From NCBI RefSeq assembly GCF_902148855.1, contig NC_043978.1:35789794-35853793 (forward strand): a stretch of DNA of 64,000 nucleotides. The letters run 5' to 3'. Position 1 is the first letter of the stretch; each line of letters opens with the position of its first letter. The DNA is from Sphaeramia orbicularis. Its lineage: Eukaryota; Chordata; Actinopteri; Kurtiformes; Apogonidae. The notes under the pieces are model-generated. The model saw nothing but the letters and a program-made list of their open reading frames with translations. It was not told where the DNA came from and did no database searches. Both the position numbers and the translations under genes were made by a program. Of the stretch, positions 62,679-64,000 are shown in pieces.

Positions 62679-64000
62679 ATTGAAACTACTTTCTGTGGCC
62701 CTATTTATGAGAATAAATGCACTTTTTTTCTTCAAACAATGCCCTTTTTCACACTGATTTCACCAAATATGCAAAAACAGAGTGAGCTATTGGCAAACAA
62801 ACATGACAACAATTATTTGTCTGTGAGCAAACATTCCAGCTCCGACCAGTCTACTGCTACGCTAGAGAATGCACAGCACACAAACCAATCATGGTGAAGT
62901 GATGCTAGAAAGGGAGTGTGTGTGTGCGTGTGTGTGTGTGAGGGGGGGTGAAGAAGGGGGACAGTGTGGTATTTGGGTCAACACTGTTCATATTTTCAGC
63001 CTGTAATTTGTTTATCCTCATCAAAAATGCTTGCCTGTATACATAATACACAGAACCTCTGCATAGCGCTGTGCTGGCCATTGCTCCGAGCTCTCTGTAC
63101 TTTACCTTCTCTCTGAAAGCTTTTAAGTCTCCTAATGAGATTAATTAAGGCAGTCCAGAGTTTGTTTAATGAGGCCCCGGTGGCCTGAAGCACGGAAAGG
63201 ACTGTGATCGCTGGGAAAATGAAGCCTCTCTTTAAAATGAAAAGAAAACACACAACTATAAGGAGGGTTTTAAACAGAGGGCTTAAAAAGTTAAACCTTA
63301 GGGCAAAGACAGTAGCGCTAATCCATTCAGCTACAGGACACTTTTTCAGATTGTGAACTGCTCTTACAATTTAGAGGATAGTACCTAAAAATCTATTTCC
63401 AGTATAAATTCCAGTCTACCAACTCTAAAGGTGCCGCAGACCACAGGCCAAACAATATTAGTAAGTTCCATTACAGCTAATGGCTTTTGGTTCAGATTCA
63501 TCTTTGCACTAGCTTCATAGCAGGAAAATTATTTTACATTATTTTCACTGCTTTGGGATCATCTTCCTTAAGATATTTTGTTTAATTACTGCAAATTGGC
63601 AAGAACTACAATACTTTGGTGCTTCTACATTAAAGCTCTAATGTTGAATACAAAACACACAGATGATTATCCTAGTAGTGACTCAAATATGGTGTTAATC
63701 ATGTAGAACTGGCAGCAGTAAATGCCTATTAATTAGGTTCATATAGAATCTAGGCAAGGCTGGATAACGTTAAATCAAATATCAAAGACTAAATTGCTTG
63801 TTGCACCCAGAAAGTTCTTTCTTTTATTTTTGTGACAAAGTACTGGCCACTGTCTGTGTTATGTAATGAAATGTAAACTGTGAGCAACTTTCGAGTCCCT
63901 TGAACAGTCTGAATTGACATCACCATCTGCCGTCTGGGCTGATTCTGACTCATGGAGATCCATCGTCAGTGCTGTGATGCTGGTAATTCACTTACACCAT

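Larger units (their letters stand above)
48618..64000 (-). other. Probable 5' intron(s) of zdhhc14
   Basis: The first exon found opens in phase 1 (G|AT of Asp), so upstream coding exons must exist. I searched for the expected LPRATPEEAADLERQ and SFSDPGV coding and did not find it up to 64000. Supported contents: the GTCACRTCYGTCCAC motif cluster (54497-54847), a dispersed repeat (55354-55640), a hAT element with a BED-finger ORF (61680-62678) and simple repeats. The rest shows nothing I can name. Confidence 0.55.

Overview
The window looks like a teleost (probably percomorph) chromosome segment. It is AT-rich, intron-bearing and dense in fish-type repeats (hAT and TTAA-flanked MITEs, Tc1/mariner remnants, LINE tails, tRNA-derived SINEs, tetranucleotide satellites). 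Five host protein-coding genes can be read exon by exon with correct phases: three small IFI27/ISG12-family genes, a tandem-repeat galectin best matched to galectin-8, and the 3' seven coding exons of a DHHC palmitoyltransferase best matched to ZDHHC14. There is also one canonical tRNA-Ile(AAT) gene. No database search was possible; identities rest on remembered family sequences and on reading-frame consistency.

Layout. 1-2700: nested transposable elements. 2902-4432 (+): ISG12-like gene 1, 97 aa. 4640-6349: two copies of one TTAA MITE. 6727-8864 (-): ISG12-like gene 2, 95 aa, with an upstream TATA box and a textbook ISRE. 9250-11660: MITEs plus an isolated second ISRE that may be the ghost of a lost promoter. 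12148-14173 (-): ISG12-like gene 3, 105 aa. 14174-14589: a 416-bp CpG-containing head-to-head promoter interval. 14590-26843 (+): lgals8, eight coding exons, 296 aa, poly(A) signal near 27722. 28049 to beyond 48617 (-): zdhhc14, tail-to-tail with lgals8. Its first coding exons were not found before 64000, so 48618-64000 is read as its large 5' intron(s). A tRNA-Ile gene lies inside one zdhhc14 intron, and another intron carries all the marks of a U12-type AT-AC intron.

Biology. ISG12 proteins are interferon-induced hydrophobic membrane proteins, usually mitochondrial. Galectin-8 is a cytosolic/secreted glycan receptor that marks damaged endosomes and lysosomes. The shared promoter interval of ISG12-like gene 3 and lgals8, with an M-box-like motif, makes co-regulation in innate defence a reasonable but untested idea. 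The most interesting structural signals are: two different hAT families inserted at the same paralogous intron site of the two duplicate ISG12 genes; complementary (GATA)n/(TATC)n arrays flanking the frame-neutral exon 3 of gene 2; the AT-AC intron; and the orphan ISRE. I saw no CRISPR array, no prokaryote-type operon and no recognisable LTR or viral element.
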